This document shows, one piece after another, positions 56,501 through 62,500 of a DNA stretch of 64,000 bases. Position 1 is the first letter of the stretch; every line of letters starts with the position of its first letter. A model generated the notes under the pieces. It saw nothing but the letters and a program-made list of their open reading frames with translations. It was not told the origin of the DNA and ran no database searches. Source of the DNA: Spodoptera frugiperda (taxonomy: Eukaryota > Arthropoda > Insecta > Lepidoptera > Noctuidae); contig NC_064228.1 of the NCBI RefSeq assembly GCF_023101765.2, positions 5,262,501 through 5,326,500 of the forward strand, given 5' to 3'. A program made the position numbers and the translations under genes.

Positions 56501-59500
56501 CTGTACCGTGGACTATCTGCTGCGGCTGCAGGAGTCCATCATGGACTTCTACTGGCATTACTCCAGCAAGGTACTGTAGTCTTTATGTGAACGTGGTCAT
56601 CTGTACCGTGGACTATCTGCTGCGGCTGCAGGAGTCCATCATGGACTTCTACTGGCATTACTCCAGCAAGGTACTGTAGTCTTTATGTGAACGTGGTCAT
56701 CTGTACTGTGGACTATCTGCTGCGGCTGCAGGAGTCCATCATGGACTTCTACTGGCATTACTCCAGCAAGGTACTGTATTCTTTATGTGAACGTGGTCAT
56801 CTGTACTGTGGACTATCTGCTGCGGCTGCAGGAGTCCATCATGGACTTCTACTGGCATTACTCCAGCAAGGTACTGTATTCTTTATGTGAACGTGGTCAT
56901 CTGCACCGTGGACTATCTGCTGCGGCTGCAGGAGTCCATCATGGACTTCTACTGGCATTACTCCAGCAAGGTACTGTAGTCTTTATGTGAACGTGGTCAT
57001 CTGTACTGTGGACTATCTGCTGCGGCTGCAGGAGTCCATCATGGACTTCTACTGGCATTACTCCAGCAAGGTACTGTAGTCTTTATGTGAACGTGGTCAT
57101 CTGTACCGTGGACTATCTGCTGCGGCTGCAGGAGTCCATCATGGACTTCTACTGGCATTACTCCAGCAAGGTACTGTAGTCTTTATGTGAACGTGGTCAT
57201 CTGTACCGTGGACTATCTGCTGCGGCTGCAGGAGTCCATCATGGACTTCTACTGGCATTACTCCAGCAAGGTACTGTAGTCTTTATGTGAACGTGGTCAT
57301 CTGTACCGTGGACTATCTGCTGCGGCTGCAGGAGTCCATCATGGACTTCTACTGGCATTACTCCAGCAAGGTACTGTAGTCTTTATAGGATTGAAGGGAG
57401 CAACGGACTGACGGTACTACTGGTGGTATCTAATTAGCGCGGAGACCTGCAATACCAGAGCTGAAACACAAGCCGTTGTTTCACGCCACTATTCGGCCGT
57501 GGTATCACTCCGGTCGAGCCGGCCCAGAAGTGCCACGAGCAAGGGTAGCTTACCGCACTAGCATACATAGCGTGCGGCGCCGAGCGTTCCGCGCGCACCG
57601 AGAGCCGTCAGACCACCACAGATGGTGGCCCAGTATGGGGGACTACTTAGCGGGTTTACCGAGGGTCCAGCTCAAAGGGTAGTAGGAACAGGGTGGTTTT
57701 TAATCAGTAAGACTCCTACACTCCCTTTGCCTCGCCTAAGGTGGGAGAAACCATTGGATAATTTTCCCTCCTTGAAAAAAGCATGGCACTCCTACCAATA
57801 AAATTAATTATTACAATAAAATATCAATTCTTACAGGAATTAATCGACCCGGCGGGCAAGGCGAACTTCTTCAAGGCGATAGGAGTCGCGTCCCAAGTGT
57901 TCAACACCCTCACTGAGGTCATTCAGGGACCTTGTACGCAGAACCAACAGGCTTTGGCACACTCTAGGTAACATATACACTACTTAAATATTCTTCTTGT
58001 GATCGAAAAGTTTGCAAAAGTTGCAGTGCATTGCTAAACATATTTTTTGAGGGAGGGCGTTATATATCTACTTACGCGACGTCTTACGTGAGCGATCTAG
58101 AAGCGGTGCGGCGCTGCGCGACAACAACAAACTGTCAAAATGTATTGACGCGGCCTATGTGGCCAACCGCACGTGAAGTGCGGTGGCTTTCTCACACCAC
58201 ATTGCGTTGAATTCGCGAGTCACCGCACCGTTTCGCGTTCGCTTCTAGATCGCTCACGCATGACGTCGCGTTAGGTATTTTATTAGATTATGATAGAGGA
58301 TAAGTGAATAGATAACTTCTTGGGAAGGGAGATTATAAGCGCACCATTGAAATATAGGTGTAAGGTTCAATCTTCGAATCGGAAAATTTAAAATTCATGA
58401 TCTGGTCTGGATATTTGCTAATAATCACTAACCTCAAGAGGAGTTAAAAATGGGGAGAGCTGGCGGCATTTTTCTATCTATCTATTAAAATTGAACCCTA
58501 TTTTCCTTCTTTATGATCAATTCTTCTCTATCTCACCTTTTATTTCACACAAAATCTGACCCAACTCTCTACCCTCCAGGTTATGGGACGCGGTAGGCGG
58601 TTTCCTGTTCCTGTTCTCGCACATGCAGGACAAGTTGTCGAAGCACTCGTCTCAGGTGGACCTCTTGAAGGAACTCCTCAACCTGCAGAAGGACATGATC
58701 ACCATGATGCTGTCCATGTTGGAAGGAAACGTTGTTAACGGTAAGTTTTCAGTTGTTATTTTGTGTCAATCCGTTTCACGGCTATCTAGATTATAGAATA
58801 ATTAAGATAGATAGATAAATTAATAATTATTGTACACCATTAATAAGATGCGGACTACCTAGCGGGTTTACCGGGGCTCTGGTTCGAAAAGCAGGAGTAG
58901 GAATGGGGTGGTTTTTAGTCAGTAAGAGTCTGACGCTCCCTCCCGCCTCGCCCAAGATGGGAGAAGTCATTGGATGATTTTCACCCCTCAAAAAAAGCAC
59001 CATTAATAAAAAAAAATCAATAATTAAGATAATGAGCACAAAGGCGGTCTTATCACTGACAATGATTTCTACCTGTCGAGCATAGGTCTCGGGTTCGATT
59101 CCCTGCCTAAGCAAAGTACATACTATTTGGTATATTACAAAAACAACGCATTTTAAGCCGGAGCCTAGAATTATATTCAGCTTAAGGCAATATAAACTCA
59201 CTCAAAAAATGTAAATGGGTGTTACACTGCATATCAGAATTTCTGCCTTACCCTTCGTTTATTATTGACTGCACGATTGCCGCGGTGGCTGGGCAACTGG
59301 CTGCCGTGCAACGTGTAGCGGGTTCGTATCCCGCACGGAACACTCTTTGTGTGATCCACAAATTATTGTTTCGGGTCTGGGTGTCATGTGCATGTGAAAT
59401 TGTATGTTTGTAAACGCACCCACGACGCAGGAGAAAATCCTAATGTGAGGCAAAGTATAAAAAAAAAATAAGGGGTAATAATACGTCTTTAACAATTTAA

Positions 59501-62500
59501 CCACCACTCTCCCCAGGCACAATCGGTAAGCAGATGGTGGACACCCTGGTGGAGTCTGCGTCGAACGTGGAGCTGATCCTCAAATACTTCGACATGTTTC
59601 TGAAGCTGAAGGACCTGACGTCCAGCGCCAGCTTCCAGGAGATCGACGCCAACAACGATGGCTGGGTGCTGCCCAAGGACTTCAAGGAGAAGATGGAACA
59701 GCAGAAGAGTTATACGCCGTAAGTAGAATTAGATCGGTTACTAACAGGCGACATGGCAAAATAAAAAAAGATTTTAAGTAGGTTTAAATAATTGTACTGC
59801 TTATTATAATGGATTTAAATCAACTTAAGTGTATTAAATTCGATCCTAAAAGCACTCAGGTTTAATCTCGGAGTCCGATTTATTTATTCATATTATATTT
59901 AACCGCGATCATCCCACTGCAAGCCAAAGGCCTCCCTACCCTCCTTCCACTCCTTTCTGTGCAGAACTTCATTCAGGAAAACAAACTATCAAAAAAACCT
60001 ATTAACTTTTTTTTTATTTTCTTCGTAACTTTAAATATTTGTAGTCTCCTGTCTATGCCAAATAAACGTATTTTCTTTCTTTCTTTCTTTCTATCGTAGT
60101 ATAAGAATAGCTGAACGATACAGGACATATACAATGTGATAGGGGTGGGACTTCTAACCCGTGAGGGATGAGTGACTAGATCTAATTATAACGATTCATC
60201 AAAAATAATATGGGGGGTTGAACCCCTAATTGAAAATATTAAAAAATAGTGATTTTTCGGTAAAAATAATTCACAAATGATTTTTTTTCTCACTAAAACA
60301 TCATCAAACATATGAAAAAAGTATTGAATTAGTTAGCCAAGGTTATTAACTACCGTTTGTCGTTTTTTCTTTTTGATTCTACGACGCATACAACCTTTGA
60401 TAACAAAAAAAGTAAAAATAATATTAAAATAGCCATAACTTTTAGGGGGAGGGGATTCGACCCCTTCGACTCCCGACTTTTGTCGATAAAATTAGATGTA
60501 GAACTCAGCCTTAACGGGTTAGAAGTCTCAGACCTATCACATTGTATAATAATAATATATGACTATTTCATGGACTAAATAAAGCTCTAATTTTTCCCAC
60601 CCACAGTGAAGAGATCGAGTTCCTGCTAGCGTGTTGCGAGACGAACCACGACGGCAAACTGGACTACATCGGGTTCTGCGACCGGTTCCACGAACCCGCC
60701 AAGGAGATCGGGTTCAACCTGGCTGTGCTGCTCACTAACTTGTCCGAACATATGCCTAATGAACCTAGGTGAGGAGATTTTTATTATACATACATAATCT
60801 CACGCCTGTCTCCCATGGGGGTAGGCAGAGACAACGGAACGCCAATTACCACGGTTCTTACACACTTCTTTCGCTTCATTAACAGTCATCAGTCTTTTCA
60901 TGCATGCTCGTCGGTTAAAGGTACTTTTGATTATATAGACTGGTTTTTGATGTTAACAGATATAAAATGACGTCACGCCTTTTATGTCTGGATTGGCAGA
61001 GGTGGATAATATTAATGCAACATAACTGAATTCCCTCAGGCTGGCCCGTTTCCTAGAGACGGCTGGTTCTGTCCTGAACTACTTCGAGCCATTCCTGGGC
61101 CGCATCGAGATCATGGGCGGGTCCAAGCGCATAGAGCGCGTCTACTTCGAGATCAAGGAGTCCAATATCGAGCAGTGGGAGAAACCACAGATTAAGGTAC
61201 GATTTGATATAAGTAATTGATATAGCTTTTGTTTCCCTATGGAAGCAAAAAGAAATGCTATTCTTTTATAGGGATGATGACGGGGTATGAAAATTAACAA
61301 TCTATTTAGTCCGTCAGTTAGGTAATGAAAAAATAGGTATAAGACATGTGTTTTTATTTTGTCATATAAGATAACAATACTTAGATAAAACGAATCCAAG
61401 TTTAGGAGTAGGAGCAAATACGTCATTTCTATGTATAAAACCGACTTAGAAGTGACGTCACGCGATATCACTACATAGTATAAAACAAAGTCGCTTTTTC
61501 TGTCATGTGTCATGTTGTATGTCCATGAACGCTTAAATCTTTAAAACTACGCAACGGATTTTGATGCGGTTTTTTTTAAGATAGATAGATAGAGTAACTC
61601 ATGAGGAAGGTTTTTATGTATAATATCATCCATTAAATAGTGGACAAATACTGTTATTTTTGAGGTTTCTAATGTGATGTCGCAAATAATTACATTTTTT
61701 CCGCTTACATTGCAAACGCAGGCTGAATCCTACGACATTTATCAAAATAATGTACTAAGTATTGTACACAATGAAAAGGTCTACAGAAAACTCCGCGATG
61801 GTATATGTCTATCTCTTATGGATATCCCACAATAACATTTTTTTGTCATTTACTTTTTACGACAAATAATGACTAATATTCGAAGCGATTTTAACCAATA
61901 CAGCATTAATCCTTATCTATATATTAATACGTGATGCAAAAACTTTGGACCGCTTTTTACGAAAATTGCGCGGATGTAGGAGCATAAAATTTGGTACACT
62001 TATAGTTTATGTTTATGTTTTTTTATAAACAACGTTCACAGTTTTTCTGTAGCGTATTTAGTATATCAGCATTGCACCCGTGCGAAGCCGGGGCGGGTCG
62101 CTAGTTTTAAATAAATATATCTTCGAAAGTATTGGTTTCCGTAAGAAAATAAAAAAAATATGCGTATAATTTGAAAAAACATCAAACTCAAACTAAACTA
62201 ATTTTCAAAACGAACAATTCTTCTTTCCCAGGAATCGAAACGCGCATTCTTCTACAGCATAGTAACAGAGGGAGGCGACAAGGAGAAGTTAGAGGCCTTT
62301 GTCAACTTCTGTGAGGACGCCATCTTTGAGATGACGCACGCGTCCGGCCTCATGGCCGCCTCCGAGGAGTCGGTGGGGGGGACCAAGAACAGGGAGGCTA
62401 GCTACATGTACATGGGGGATGATGATGATGAGAGGTCAGTTCTGATGGTGTTTTTCATGTATTGCATACATGGATTAGGGTTTGGTATTTATTTAATGAT

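Noticed and set aside
56687..56990. Two repeated 67-codon frames with [18 protein letters not shown]
   Set aside because: They are read-throughs of the 100-bp exon array, not separate genes or extra exons; no usable acceptor precedes each unit in frame.
58827..59201. 124-codon frame on the - strand
   Set aside because: Lies over an S3 SINE-like repeat and flanking intron.
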